Shown: positions 46,288-56,263 of the stretch, one piece after another
How the letters are laid out: each line of letters opens with the position of its first letter
How positions within the stretch are numbered: the first letter of the stretch is position 1
Origin: JAXMBN01 sp046349875
GTDB lineage: Bacteria > Planctomycetota > Planctomycetia > Pirellulales > Pirellulaceae
Reading direction: 5' to 3'
DNA length: 64,000 nucleotides
NCBI GenBank assembly: GCA_046349875.1
Contig: JAXMBN010000007.1
Location: 124,001 to 188,000 of the forward strand
Position numbers and translations under genes: made by a program
Notes under the pieces: model-generated
Seen by the model: only the letters and a program-made list of their open reading frames with translations
Databases searched by the model: none
Told to the model about the DNA's origin: nothing

Positions 46288-46370
46288 AGGTAGAATCCAT
46301 AGAGAGGAACCCAAATACTCGCCCTCAATATAAACCATGGGCCCGTTTCCAACCAAAGGCAGTTGGCGGG

Positions 46371-49300
46371 TTATCGGAGTTTTGGCAAGTTATGAATGGT
46401 ATTGTGGAGAGTGCGTTCGGTTTCCTCCCCTGCCCCATTTTTGATTTTCATGTCGACGGACATACCCCAGGTTGGCTGGAGATCGGGAATCGTCAAGCGA
46501 ACCGTTCGATTTTCGTCTCGTAGCTCGACCCCAGTCACCTCTAGCACCCGTTGGTTGTAGTGTTCGGAACCGTAGTTTTGGGTACGCTTCAAATCCCAAA
46601 CCTGCACTTTGAATCGGTCGATCGCATTGGCCATTTCGGGACTTAAAGGGTCGCTCCATCGAATGTCGAGAGTTTGTTGACGGGCTTGAAGGCCAACAGG
46701 CATCGTGGGTGGTCCACCTCGATAGGCAATGCGAAACAATCCGCCCTCTTGGTCCTGCCGACTGCTCGCCCAGGCATACATGCCTCCCACGTAGAGTTGA
46801 CCATCGCGCGGGGAAAAGGTTCCGCGAATGATTCCCGTAGGGAGATCGGGAATAGGGAGAGGACACATGCCTCCTTGGGGTTGCCCGTCGATCATCTCCA
46901 TCGGAACGGTATACACCCGACCATACCCGTAGGACAGATTGAGAAGTTGACCGTAGAGTGGACCCCACTTGGGATGATCGGCCCACAAGAGTTCGGCAGG
47001 GGAACGATCGAAGGCATTGGTGATCCAACACAGAGGTTGCTCCATGGCCTCATCACGACTATCGGTGACATCGTGATACCCAAACATGTTTCCATAGAAT
47101 CCACCTTCGCGAACCCAATTGATACGATTCTTCGGATTCCAATGACCTTCTTGATCAGTCACGATGAACGAACCATCAGGATTCAAGCAGACTCCGTTGG
47201 CCGCGCGAAAACCAAAAGCAACAATCTGCGTTTCTTGGCCATCCGGTGTAACGCGCAGCAGAGTACCATGATGAGGCACCACGGCTGGAAGCGCATGACG
47301 CGCAGACTTCGCATAGTAGTAATTGCCTTTGGGATCTTTTTGTAAACCCATGGCGAACTCATGGAAGTGTTCGGTCACTTGATGGTCGCTATTGAAACAG
47401 CGATACACGTCCATGGTGCCATCACCATCGACATCGTGAAGCTTGACGATTTGATCGCGACAACTGAGCACGATATCGTCTCCTTCCAACAAGATACCTA
47501 GCGGTTGGAAGAGCCCTGAAGCAATGCGTTTCCAACTCACCTGCCGTTCGAATCGTTCGAGACTATCGAGGCCCTGAGCTCGCCATACATCTCCATCCCA
47601 AGTACAAACGAATAGCGTATCCGTTCGAGGATGAAAGGCCATTCCGGTCACTCGCGTACGAGCGTTCCATGGATTGGTAGCAGGCAGGCGAATTTCATCC
47701 ACTGTCCACGCGTTATCGCGATACCATTCGCCTGGAGTCGTTACTAATACTTCATCCCAAAGCGGCGTGTACGGTTTTTGCTTCCAGTTTTGAAACTCCT
47801 TCGTCGCCGCGTTGGAGCGTTCCATGCCCTGTCGATGAACGGCGGTAATCGCTTCACGATGCGAAGAAGCTTGATCCGAAGACAAGCGGCCAAAGTACAA
47901 GGATCCAACATACGATGTCGTAGAAGGAGGGAATTCAAGAATGAGTCGCTCGCCCTCGAGAACATAGTGTCCACCCTTTGGCAAAGGGTTGGCACCGAAG
48001 TAGAAGGTAAAATTCTTGGCATCGCTGGAAGTGAACTGTACCACTTGCTTTTCTTGGTCGAGCGCTGGACTGCTACCAGTGAAGGTGGCGATCAGCATTC
48101 GCAAGGGTGTTGGATGGGGATCGATGCGTAGTGATCGCCCCATCATGGCAGTGGTTGATTCGGACGAAGCATCCGTCCAAGCTTGTTCCTCGATCCGTGT
48201 ATCACCGACTTGATACGAGAGAAGTACTTCGCCTCCTTTTCGTTCCAAGCCGAGATAGCGACCCCAGCGTTTGGGAAGAGGACCATAACGCCGCCCATCG
48301 CGACCTTGGACGCGTGAATCGTCTTCGAACGATCCTGTTTCGGGGTTCGCCCATCCAGGACCGGTTGGATTTTGAAAGAGGATATCACCCACGATGTGAG
48401 GATGAACACCATGTCGACCATTGAATTGGATTCCATCCCAGTCGATGTAGCCTTCGCCGGACCAGCCTCCAGCCCAACGCAGTGTATCGTGTTCAAAGGC
48501 CATAAACGATTGGCCGCGAGCGATGCCACCGGGGCCTTCATCTAGTCGCAGAGCTATGGCTTTTTGTGCGATGTTGTTGGCGAGCTCTTTGGGCTTTGAC
48601 TTTCCTAGTTCTAAAGTCGTGATCATCATCGATCCGTAGTCCATCGTGACCCATGGTTCGATCTTCTTCGGTGCTGGTCCGCGAGTATCTCCTTTAGGCA
48701 AACGATCCAAGTAAGTTGCATCGATCGCGACGAATTGAGATGGATTGGATTTGCGCAGAAAGTGTTCGCGAATGTAATGGATGACGTCGTATTTTTGTTG
48801 AGGCACCATCCATGGCTGAGGTAGCATCATGCCATTGCCTCGAGTCAACGTTTGATACATGCTGTGAGGATCGCTCCCCTTTTTGAACTTGCCTTCACCG
48901 AATCGCAAGGCGGTTGGAAGCGAACCAGGTTCTTCGAGAGTGCCGTGGCAATTGACGCAATGCATCCGATAGATTTCTTCTCCGCGAGCCAGCGATTCAG
49001 CGTTCCAATCGCGTAGCATCCCCGCGTGGTCGACTCGCTTCTCGTATTCGGGAAGAACGAGTTGAATTTGATTGGCCTTGGGAGCGTAGCGAGCTACGGC
49101 CGATTCTCCTCCATCGCGAATCGCAATGAGATAGGCGATGAGGTCATAGAATTGCGATTGATCGGTGAGCTGCAGCACTTGTCCGGCTGGCATGATCGAT
49201 AATTTGCTTTGCGTCTCTTTGACGATCGATGCGCGTTCGATTTCCACCACGCGATCCGGTTCAGCTCCTAGTCTCAGTTTCAAGCGATTGGAATCTCGTT

Positions 49301-49724
49301 CGACAGGAACTCCCGTCCAAACCTGGCCTTCGTCATCGACCACCTGCACCGTTCGATAGGCATCGGCAATCGTCTCCGACGGTCGCAGAACCGCTTGAAT
49401 CAATTCGGTATCGCTCGGATTTTTGGAATACGCTGCCAAGTTGGGACCGATCGATGGGCTCGATTGCGATTGAAGGGTATGGCACTTCTGACAATTAAGC
49501 GATGGGCTATGAAAGACGATGGCACCTCGTCGAGGATCCCCTTTGAGCCGAGCAACTTCTGCAAGTTGATCTGGTTTGCGAGCTAACAGGCGCTGTTCCA
49601 AGTTGTCTTGCGCCGAGAGGATTGGAAGAGAGCAAATGAACAGGAGGCTCAGTGAGAAACCCCGTGAGATGCCACGAATGATGTCGCGCGTGTACGGCAA
49701 AGGAAATACAGGTGAGGAAGGCAT
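46371..49724 (-). CDS. Secreted diheme protein with propeller (DUF6797-like)
   Basis: 1117 aa from the ATG at 49724; an ATG at 49781 is also possible. A signal sequence (GFSLSLLFICSLPILSAQ) follows a basic leader. Two cytochrome c domains come first: CQKCH (about residue 78) with SIGPNLAAY, and CVNCH (about 256) with MMLPQPWMVPQQ. A large beta-rich middle (about 330-700) is followed by a propeller resembling sugar dehydrogenases (DVDGDGTMDVYRCFN; GLFRIAYRGG) and a C-terminal beta domain. The layout fits the planctomycete 'DUF6797 heme-binding' family. It is on the same strand as, and 83 bp upstream of, the C45 fusion gene, so the two may be one transcript. It probably oxidises sugar-derived substrates in the periplasm. 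Confidence 0.85.
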   Translation of the reverse strand: MPSSPVFPLPYTRDIIRGISRGFSLSLLFICSLPILSAQDNLEQRLLARKPDQLAEVARLKGDPRRGAIVFHSPSLNCQKCHTLQSQSSPSIGPNLAAYSKNPSDTELIQAVLRPSETIADAYRTVQVVDDEGQVWTGVPVERDSNRLKLRLGAEPDRVVEIERASIVKETQSKLSIMPAGQVLQLTDQSQFYDLIAYLIAIRDGGESAVARYAPKANQIQLVLPEYEKRVDHAGMLRDWNAESLARGEEIYRMHCVNCHGTLEEPGSLPTALRFGEGKFKKGSDPHSMYQTLTRGNGMMLPQPWMVPQQKYDVIHYIREHFLRKSNPSQFVAIDATYLDRLPKGDTRGPAPKKIEPWVTMDYGSMMITTLELGKSKPKELANNIAQKAIALRLDEGPGGIARGQSFMAFEHDTLRWAGGWSGEGYIDWDGIQFNGRHGVHPHIVGDILFQNPTGPGWANPETGSFEDDSRVQGRDGRRYGPLPKRWGRYLGLERKGGEVLLSYQVGDTRIEEQAWTDASSESTTAMMGRSLRIDPHPTPLRMLIATFTGSSPALDQEKQVVQFTSSDAKNFTFYFGANPLPKGGHYVLEGERLILEFPPSTTSYVGSLYFGRLSSDQASSHREAITAVHRQGMERSNAATKEFQNWKQKPYTPLWDEVLVTTPGEWYRDNAWTVDEIRLPATNPWNARTRVTGMAFHPRTDTLFVCTWDGDVWRAQGLDSLERFERQVSWKRIASGLFQPLGILLEGDDIVLSCRDQIVKLHDVDGDGTMDVYRCFNSDHQVTEHFHEFAMGLQKDPKGNYYYAKSARHALPAVVPHHGTLLRVTPDGQETQIVAFGFRAANGVCLNPDGSFIVTDQEGHWNPKNRINWVREGGFYGNMFGYHDVTDSRDEAMEQPLCWITNAFDRSPAELLWADHPKWGPLYGQLLNLSYGYGRVYTVPMEMIDGQPQGGMCPLPIPDLPTGIIRGTFSPRDGQLYVGGMYAWASSRQDQEGGLFRIAYRGGPPTMPVGLQARQQTLDIRWSDPLSPEMANAIDRFKVQVWDLKRTQNYGSEHYNQRVLEVTGVELRDENRTVRLTIPDLQPTWGMSVDMKIKNGAGEETERTLHNTIHNLPKLR

Positions 49725-49798
49725 AGGTAGGTTATCGATTGCGAGTGTGGGATTCCAAGCGGAAAAGATAGCTCTCATCATAACCCGAAAAGGAGAAG

Positions 49799-49974
49799 GT
49801 TGACTTCGAGTCCCTTCGAAGTTGATTTTTTCGAACGGTTAGCTGCAAGGCGTTAACCGGCCGTAATGAGCACATCGCAAAATGGCAATTCGTTGCGGTA
49901 CAAGAACCAGCATCCAAGAAAGACGGCTTTCGAAACTCGTTCAAGATCCGCCTTCCAAGGGACTGGAAGTCAAC
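49799..49974. repeat. GTTGACTTC-bounded element, 176 bp
   Basis: Left end GTTGACTTCGAGTCCCTTCG, right end CTTCCAAGGGACTGGAAGTC followed by AAC. The ends are inverted relative to each other, and each is itself palindromic around GAGTC or GACTG. Inside lies GGTTAGCTGCAAGGCGTTAACC, a hairpin. The copy at 58241-58415 has the same ends, a length of 175 bp and a related inner hairpin. It lies between the divergent diheme and glutaminyl cyclase genes. The rest of that 341-bp gap is featureless. Confidence 0.85.
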
Positions 49975-50065
49975 GGGGAAGTCAACCAGTTCGACACCCA
50001 AAACCAAAACGTGTTACGATAGAGATAGGTTGGTTTCAGAGCGAAGGAATGGAGATTTGGCCAAG

Positions 50066-50848
50066 ATGGTGTGGTTTCAGCAAATGGTACTTCGGAGCAT
50101 CGTCCTCGGTGTTGGCTTAGGGTTCATTTCCCTGCCCGCATGTGCTCAAACATCGAACCTACCCGTCTGGAAGGTGAAAGCGGTGGCCGAGTATCCGCAT
50201 GATTCGGATGCGTTCACTCAAGGTTTGGTGATTGAAAAGGGGCAGCTCTACGAAGGTACCGGGCAGCAAGGAAAATCGACTCTTCGGAAAGTTGAATTGA
50301 CCACCGGCAAGGTTCAGCAGTCGGAATCACTCCCTGCACAGTATTTTGGAGAAGGGATCACCATCTTCGAAGGCAAGATCTATCAGTTGACTTGGAAGGA
50401 TGCCGTCGGGGTCATCTATGATCTCGATTCGATGAAGGGTGAAAAGGTATTTCATTATACGGGTGAAGGTTGGGGATTAACGCATAATGGAAAACACTTA
50501 ATCTTGAGCGATGGTAGCTACAACCTTCGTTTCTATGATCCGAAGAACATGAAGCTAGTGAAGACGTTGCAGGTCAAAGACAAGAAGAACCGCATCAAGT
50601 CGCTCAATGAACTCGAGTATGTCAAAGGGGAAGTGTGGGCCAACATTTGGTATGAAGATCGGGTCGCTCGGATCTCGCCAGAAACAGGGCAAGTGCTAGG
50701 ATGGATCGACATGAGCAATCTCATTCCCCAAAGTCGTCGCGATAAAGAAGCGGTTTTGAATGGTATCGCGTACGATGCCGACAACGATAAGATCTACGTG
50801 ACGGGAAAGAATTGGCCTAAGCTGTTTCAAATCGAAATCGTCAAGTAG
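50066..50848 (+). CDS. Glutaminyl-peptide cyclotransferase (glutamine cyclotransferase family)
   Basis: 260 aa from the ATG at 50066 (GGAG upstream), starting a signal peptide (MVWFQQMVLRSIVLGVGLGF, cleavage near ACAQ). A TTG 36 bp upstream is in frame but has no better signal. The mature part is a five-bladed beta-propeller with the family phrases DAFTQGLV, LYEGTGQQGKSTLR, LNELEYVKGEVWANIWY and LNGIAYDADNDKIYVTGKNW. Such enzymes convert N-terminal Gln to pyroglutamate, which protects exported proteins from peptidases. It is followed after 28 bp by a PQQ-like propeller gene. Confidence 0.92.
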   Translation: MVWFQQMVLRSIVLGVGLGFISLPACAQTSNLPVWKVKAVAEYPHDSDAFTQGLVIEKGQLYEGTGQQGKSTLRKVELTTGKVQQSESLPAQYFGEGITIFEGKIYQLTWKDAVGVIYDLDSMKGEKVFHYTGEGWGLTHNGKHLILSDGSYNLRFYDPKNMKLVKTLQVKDKKNRIKSLNELEYVKGEVWANIWYEDRVARISPETGQVLGWIDMSNLIPQSRRDKEAVLNGIAYDADNDKIYVTGKNWPKLFQIEIVK

Positions 50849-50876
50849 ATATCTAGAGAAGGAAGGGAATGCGATC

Positions 50877-52112
50877 GTGCTTCGACGCAACTTTTGGCTG
50901 GCATGGTCTTTAGGATGCTTCCTTTGCAGTGCTGCGATCGGCGGTGATTGGCCTCAAATATTGGGACCAGGTCGCGACGGACATGCGGTCGATGAGAAGG
51001 CCCCCGTCCATTGGAGCAAATCGTTGACTCCTGCTTGGACCCTCGCTTGTGGCGAAGGTTATGCGGGAGTGGCCATTGCTGAGGGCCAGGTGGTCGTATT
51101 CGATCGAGTTGCGGACGGAGAACGTGTTCGATTGATTTCGCTCGCCGACGGAACGATGGTATGGAGTACGCCCGTTCCAACGAACTATGCAGGTGGCATC
51201 AATCCAGATCGCGGGCCTCGGTGCGTTCCTGTCATCGAGAAAAATAGTGTGATCGTCTATGGGGCGAGTGGACAGTTATCGTGTTTGGACCGAAAGACGG
51301 GCAAAGTCGTTTGGACCCGCGATGCGCGGAAGGAATACGGAGCCGACGATGGCTATTTTGGTGCGGGAAGCTCGCCCTTGGTGGTCGATTCCAAAGTGAT
51401 TGTGGCCGTCGGTGGCAAGAAACGCGGCGGGGTCGTGGCCTTTCGATTGGACAACGGAGCTATGCTATGGGAATCGATCGGTGCCGAGGCCAGTTACGCG
51501 TCGCCGATTCTTCTAAAAGGTAGTTCGGGACCTTCGCTCTTTGTCCCAACACGATTGGTCGCATATGGGATGGATCTTGAGAAAGGAAAAGTCCTTTACC
51601 AGTTTCCCTTTGGTCAACGTGGACCAACAGTCAACGCGGCAACTCCCGTGTTGCTTTCCGATGGAAGCGTTTTTCTAACGGCCAGCTACGGCATCGGAAG
51701 TACGCTAGCAAAACCAACTAGCAGCAGTCCTTCGGTCGTGTATAGCGGTGAATCATTGTTGAGCAGCCAATACGCGACACCCATCGTTTATGGCGACATG
51801 GTTTATGGTTCGGATGGTCGCGAGGATATGGGAAGTGCTTCTATTAAATGTGTGGATGTTCGCAATAAGAAAGTGTTATGGACCGAATCGGGATTCGGGA
51901 TCTGCCATCTTGTTGGATTCAAAGATCATATTCTTGGCGTCACGCTCGATGGCCGAGTGGTTCTCTTCGAGGCCAAGTCAAACGCTTTTCAATCAGTAAC
52001 TCAGGCTCAACTCCCTGCCGGAATGTATCGCGCATTGCCAGCATTTAGCCAAGGGACATTGGTGGTACGGCATAGCGATGGACCGCAGTCTGAGATCCAG
52101 GCATTTCGATAG
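50877..52112 (+). CDS. Secreted PQQ-like beta-propeller protein
   Basis: 411 aa. It starts with GTG at 50877, with GGAAGGGA about 8 bases before; the nearby ATG at 50869 is out of frame. A signal peptide (MLRRNFWLAWSLGCFLCSAA) precedes WPQILGPGRDG, the standard opening of planctomycete PQQ-like outer membrane-assembly or quinoprotein propellers. Blade motifs recur: LADGTMVWST, LDRKTGKVVWTRDAR, LDNGAMLWES and VRNKKVLWTE. No clear quinone-binding or calcium site is visible, so it may be a non-catalytic propeller. It is downstream of glutaminyl cyclase with a 28-bp gap, probably the same transcript. Confidence 0.88.
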   Translation: MLRRNFWLAWSLGCFLCSAAIGGDWPQILGPGRDGHAVDEKAPVHWSKSLTPAWTLACGEGYAGVAIAEGQVVVFDRVADGERVRLISLADGTMVWSTPVPTNYAGGINPDRGPRCVPVIEKNSVIVYGASGQLSCLDRKTGKVVWTRDARKEYGADDGYFGAGSSPLVVDSKVIVAVGGKKRGGVVAFRLDNGAMLWESIGAEASYASPILLKGSSGPSLFVPTRLVAYGMDLEKGKVLYQFPFGQRGPTVNAATPVLLSDGSVFLTASYGIGSTLAKPTSSSPSVVYSGESLLSSQYATPIVYGDMVYGSDGREDMGSASIKCVDVRNKKVLWTESGFGICHLVGFKDHILGVTLDGRVVLFEAKSNAFQSVTQAQLPAGMYRALPAFSQGTLVVRHSDGPQSEIQAFR

Positions 52113-52336
52113 AAAATGACGTTCTTTCCCCTATTCCACTCCTTCGTGGTATCGGGATGATCTTGCATTGGACTAGCACGGTTTGCTATGGTCCCGCCGA
52201 TTGTGAATTTTTGATTCGACGCAGAACAACCAAGGATGGGTTCGCCGTGTTGACTTCAACCACGAAATCCCGAGCATTCCGCATCTACTGTTTATGGAAT
52301 GAGTTGCTGGTACAAACCCTTCGATACACTCGCGGT

Positions 52337-55300
52337 ATGGGGTTTGTTGCAGTCCTCGTATTGGGATCCTTGTCGTGTCTATCCACGGCTTGGGCACAAG
52401 AAGCTCAGTGGATCTGGTCACCGGAATATCCTCCCAATCGAGCCCCGATTGGCGATGTTTATTTCCGAAAGGTGGTTCAAGTTTCGGAGATCGAGCAAGC
52501 CAAAATCACCGTGGTTGCTGACGATTCTTTCCAGCTCTTCATCAATGGTCGCACAGTAGGTGGACCGCAGAAAAGCTTGGATCAAATGGATATCTCGCGG
52601 TTGATGGTGCGAGGCCGCAATGCGATCGCCATCAAGGCCACCAATCGCGCAGGAGCCACTGCAGGGCTCGCTGTTCAATTGCATGTCAAACAAGTCAATC
52701 AAAACTGGCGCGTCGTTGTTAGCGATGCGAGTTGGAAGACCACGTTGGATGCGACACCGAACTGGCAGTCGCTCACCTTCAATGATTCACGTTGGGTGCA
52801 ATCGCGAGTGTTAGGTCGATATCGAGGCAACGAACAAGGGACCGATCAGCCTCAAGCAACGGGGCAGAACGTCGCTTCCGGACAGTTCATCGTACCTTCT
52901 GGTTTCTCGGTCGAAAAAATGGTCGACGAAGAGCTCTGTGGCTCTGTGATCGCCATGGCTTTCAACGAGTTTGGGCATTTGATCGTCTCTCAAGAAGGTG
53001 GTCCACTCACGTTGATCTACGATTCGGATAAAGATGGAAAACCAGATAAGGCTCGCACTTACTGCGAAGCGGTCAAGAACATTCAAGGGATTCTGCCTCT
53101 CAATGGTGACGTGTATGTCACGGGCGATACCGAAGAAGGATCAGGAGTCTTTCGTTTGGTAGATTCCGATCGCAACGGAACCTTAGACGAAGTGACGCGC
53201 TTGGTTGCATTCAAGACGACGTCGGCCGAACATGGTCCTCACCAGTTGAGCCTTGGTCCTGACGGAATGATCTATGTCATCGTCGGCAATCACTCTCAAC
53301 TGGTTGAGAAGGCATCTCCGGATAGTCCCTACACCGTGGTCTATGAAGGCGATCTGGTGCAACCTCGTTTCGAGGATCCAGGTGGACACGCTCGCGGAGT
53401 GAAGGCTCCTGGCGGAACGATTGTTCGATTGGATTTGACGGGCGAGCATGTTGAAATGGTCGCTGGCGGTATTCGTAATGCGTACGATCTGGCGTTCCAT
53501 AGTTCGGGCGCGATGCTCGTTCACGATAGCGACATGGAAGCGGATGTAGGAACTACTTGGTATCGTCCGACGAGTCTCTTTGATGTTTCGCCTGGAGCGG
53601 AACTTGGATGGCGATCCGGATGGGCCCAATGGCCCGAGTATTACGTCGACCGCATTCCGACTTTGTTGGAAACGGGACGCGGATCTCCTACGGGTGCTGT
53701 GGTCTATGAACATTATGCATTTCCATCGCGATACCATCGCAATCTCTTTTTGGCCGATTGGTCCGAAGGACGCATTCTGGCTGTACAACTCAAACCGAAC
53801 GGCGCGAGTTTCTCGGCTCATGCGGAAGTGTTTGTGAAGGGACAACCGCTCAACGTCACCGACTTGGATGTGGGATCCGATGGTTCTCTTTATTTTTGCA
53901 CTGGTGGTCGCGGAACCGATGGAGGTATCTATCGCGTTCGCTGGAATGGAGAGATTCCCAAGGACTTGAAGGATTTGGGATCGGGGATCGCCAAGGCGAT
54001 TCGCCAACCTCAAATTCAATCAGCTTGGGGACGACAAGAGATCGCTTTGGTGAAGAAGGAACTCGGCCAATCTTGGGATGAGATGGTGGCTGGGGTCGCC
54101 TATAGTCCAGACAATCCAGCTCGCTATCGCGTTCGCGCTTTGGAACTGATGCAGCTTTTGGGACCCGTCCCGACACCTGATCTTCTCATCGATCTTTCGC
54201 GTTCACCGAATGAAGCGGTCCGCGCCAAGACAGCGCAACTTCTTGGACTTCAAGCGGATAACCAAGAGAGTGTCGAACGATTGAGCGAGATGCTCCAAGA
54301 TTCGGATCCACTGGTTCGTCGCATCGCTTGTGAATCGCTACGCCGTTGCAATGGGAAATGTGAAGTAAGTGAACTCCTGCCCTTGCTTGAGAGCAATGAT
54401 CGGATGCTCGTCTTCTCGGCCCGTCGTTTGATGGAATCGCTTCCGATTCAAGATTGGAAAGAGGCGGCTCTTAAGAGTCGCAAAAATCGTATTCAAGTCC
54501 AGGGTGTATTGGCTCTGATGGCAACAGAACCAACTGCCGAGAATGCTCGTCAGTCCATTGCGAAGTTGCTTGAATCGATGAATGGATTTGTCAGCGACCG
54601 AGAGTTTCTCGACATGCTTCGAACCATTCAAGTGACACTGGCTTGCAGTGGCCTTCGCATTCAAGAAGTGCCCGAGTTGCGAACCAAGATTGCCGAAGAA
54701 TTTCCAGCGGGAGAACCGTTGATCAATCGCGAGCTCATTCGACTGGCCGTCTATTTGCAAGCGGAAGAGATTACCGAACGAGCGATCGGCTATATTCAGA
54801 GCGATGCGCCGATGGCCGAGCGAGTGCATGTTGCCATGCACCTCAAGTTCTTGAAACGGGAATGGACTTCGACCGAGCGTTTCGCGGTCATGAAGTTCTT
54901 AGAAGATGCCACCAAGAGCGAAGGTGGAAGCAGCTATCCGTTGTATGTGATGGATGCCACGACCGATCTTAGCCAGGGCATGACCTTGGAAGAGGCTCGC
55001 GTATTTGTTCGCGAAGGTGTGCAATGGCCTAACGCGGCCTTGGCCGGGTTGCGGTTGTTCCCCGAAAAGATCAGCCACGAAGATTTTGAAGCGCTTCGCA
55101 ATGTCGATCAAGCGATCGATCGCGCGGGCCTTGAAGCTGATTATTACAAACGCCTCAAGACAGGCATCACGGCCATTCTTGCTCGAAGCGGCGATGCCGA
55201 ATCGTTGGCTTACCTGAGAGAAGTATGGCGCCGCAGTCCCGATCGTCGCGCCAATGTTGCTTTGGGATTGGCCTTCCATCCCGAAGGGGAGAACTGGGAT

Positions 55301-56119
55301 TACATCATCCGAAGCCTGGCGGTGCTGGATGCGTTTGCTGTGCCCGATATCTTCAAGCAACTTCAAGGAGTGCCAACGGCACCCGATGATGCCGAAGCCA
55401 TTCGACAAGTCATCCTCCACGGATTGCGCATGCAGCGCGATGAAGAAAACCCGGCGCCTGCTTTGTCTCTACTGAGCCACTGGACGGGCAAGGATTTTGC
55501 TTCGGATGGAAACGCTGAAGTACAGCTGCAATCCTGGCAAAAATGGTTCCGAAGCCTCTATCCGAGCCATACCGAACCGGAATTGCCCAAGGAAGATGGC
55601 AACAGTAAGTGGTCGATGGACTTGCTTACCGAATACCTCGATGGTGTGAAAGGTAAGAAGGGATCTCGCGAGAATGGAGCCCTTGTATGGACCAAAGCCA
55701 ATTGCAACGACTGCCACAAGATGGGAGGCAAAGGTGCAGCGGTCGGTCCCGATCTATCGAGCATCTCGCGACGATTCACCCGTCATGAGGCCTTGGAGTC
55801 GATCCTCTATCCTTCACACGTTATCAGCGATCAGTACGCTTCGCAGAAAGTCTTGACGACGAGCGGTGAAGTGTATGTTGGCTTGGTATCCAAAGCTTCC
55901 AATGGATTGTTGCGAGTTCTGCGAAGTGACCTCACACAACTCACCGTTCCCGATGAGGATATCGAAGAGATTACCACGAGCAAAGTTTCGATGATGCCAT
56001 CGGGCTTGCTTGAAAAACTCTCGGCCGAAGAAGTTCGCGACCTGCTCTGCTACATGGGATACATCCCCGAAGAGCAAGTCGCTGAAACCAATCGATCTTC
56101 CAAGACTCAGAAGCGATAA
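52337..56119 (+). CDS. PVC-type membrane-bound dehydrogenase with HEAT repeats and cytochrome c domain
   Basis: 1260 aa from the ATG at 52337, which starts a signal peptide (MGFVAVLVLGSLSCLSTAWA). The frame is open upstream to 52157, but that extension has no signal sequence and could be read only with a long N-region. Residues about 22-175 are a galactose-binding-like domain (ADDSFQLFINGRTVGG), about 190-560 a propeller (DSDKDGKPDKA, DSDRNGTLDE), about 560-1080 HEAT-like repeats, and about 1110-1260 a cytochrome c with CNDCH and MMPSG. It is the same architecture as the protein at 7519, without ThuA and discoidin domains. CGATCG repeats begin 3 bases after its stop codon. Confidence 0.9.
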   Translation: MGFVAVLVLGSLSCLSTAWAQEAQWIWSPEYPPNRAPIGDVYFRKVVQVSEIEQAKITVVADDSFQLFINGRTVGGPQKSLDQMDISRLMVRGRNAIAIKATNRAGATAGLAVQLHVKQVNQNWRVVVSDASWKTTLDATPNWQSLTFNDSRWVQSRVLGRYRGNEQGTDQPQATGQNVASGQFIVPSGFSVEKMVDEELCGSVIAMAFNEFGHLIVSQEGGPLTLIYDSDKDGKPDKARTYCEAVKNIQGILPLNGDVYVTGDTEEGSGVFRLVDSDRNGTLDEVTRLVAFKTTSAEHGPHQLSLGPDGMIYVIVGNHSQLVEKASPDSPYTVVYEGDLVQPRFEDPGGHARGVKAPGGTIVRLDLTGEHVEMVAGGIRNAYDLAFHSSGAMLVHDSDMEADVGTTWYRPTSLFDVSPGAELGWRSGWAQWPEYYVDRIPTLLETGRGSPTGAVVYEHYAFPSRYHRNLFLADWSEGRILAVQLKPNGASFSAHAEVFVKGQPLNVTDLDVGSDGSLYFCTGGRGTDGGIYRVRWNGEIPKDLKDLGSGIAKAIRQPQIQSAWGRQEIALVKKELGQSWDEMVAGVAYSPDNPARYRVRALELMQLLGPVPTPDLLIDLSRSPNEAVRAKTAQLLGLQADNQESVERLSEMLQDSDPLVRRIACESLRRCNGKCEVSELLPLLESNDRMLVFSARRLMESLPIQDWKEAALKSRKNRIQVQGVLALMATEPTAENARQSIAKLLESMNGFVSDREFLDMLRTIQVTLACSGLRIQEVPELRTKIAEEFPAGEPLINRELIRLAVYLQAEEITERAIGYIQSDAPMAERVHVAMHLKFLKREWTSTERFAVMKFLEDATKSEGGSSYPLYVMDATTDLSQGMTLEEARVFVREGVQWPNAALAGLRLFPEKISHEDFEALRNVDQAIDRAGLEADYYKRLKTGITAILARSGDAESLAYLREVWRRSPDRRANVALGLAFHPEGENWDYIIRSLAVLDAFAVPDIFKQLQGVPTAPDDAEAIRQVILHGLRMQRDEENPAPALSLLSHWTGKDFASDGNAEVQLQSWQKWFRSLYPSHTEPELPKEDGNSKWSMDLLTEYLDGVKGKKGSRENGALVWTKANCNDCHKMGGKGAAVGPDLSSISRRFTRHEALESILYPSHVISDQYASQKVLTTSGEVYVGLVSKASNGLLRVLRSDLTQLTVPDEDIEEITTSKVSMMPSGLLEKLSAEEVRDLLCYMGYIPEEQVAETNRSSKTQKR

Positions 56120-56122
56120 ACC

Positions 56123-56204
56123 GTAGTGCGATCGTCCCGATCGTGGGAAACCGTCGTACGATCGTCCCGATCGTATGAAATGTAGCGCGATCGTCCCGAT
56201 CGTA
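56123..56204. repeat. Three CGATCGTCCCGATCG repeats
   Basis: Copies at 56123-56144, 56153-56175 and 56182-56204, about 30 bp apart and all in the same orientation, each GYnGYRCGATCGTCCCGATCGT. They lie between the convergent dehydrogenase and peroxiredoxin genes. Each can form a short hairpin. The same unit lies after the ThuA-type dehydrogenase gene at 11712-11865. Confidence 0.9.
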
Positions 56205-56263
56205 GATGTAAACTCATTCGTATCGAATGCTAGAACACTCGACGCAGTCGATCGCCATCCGAT

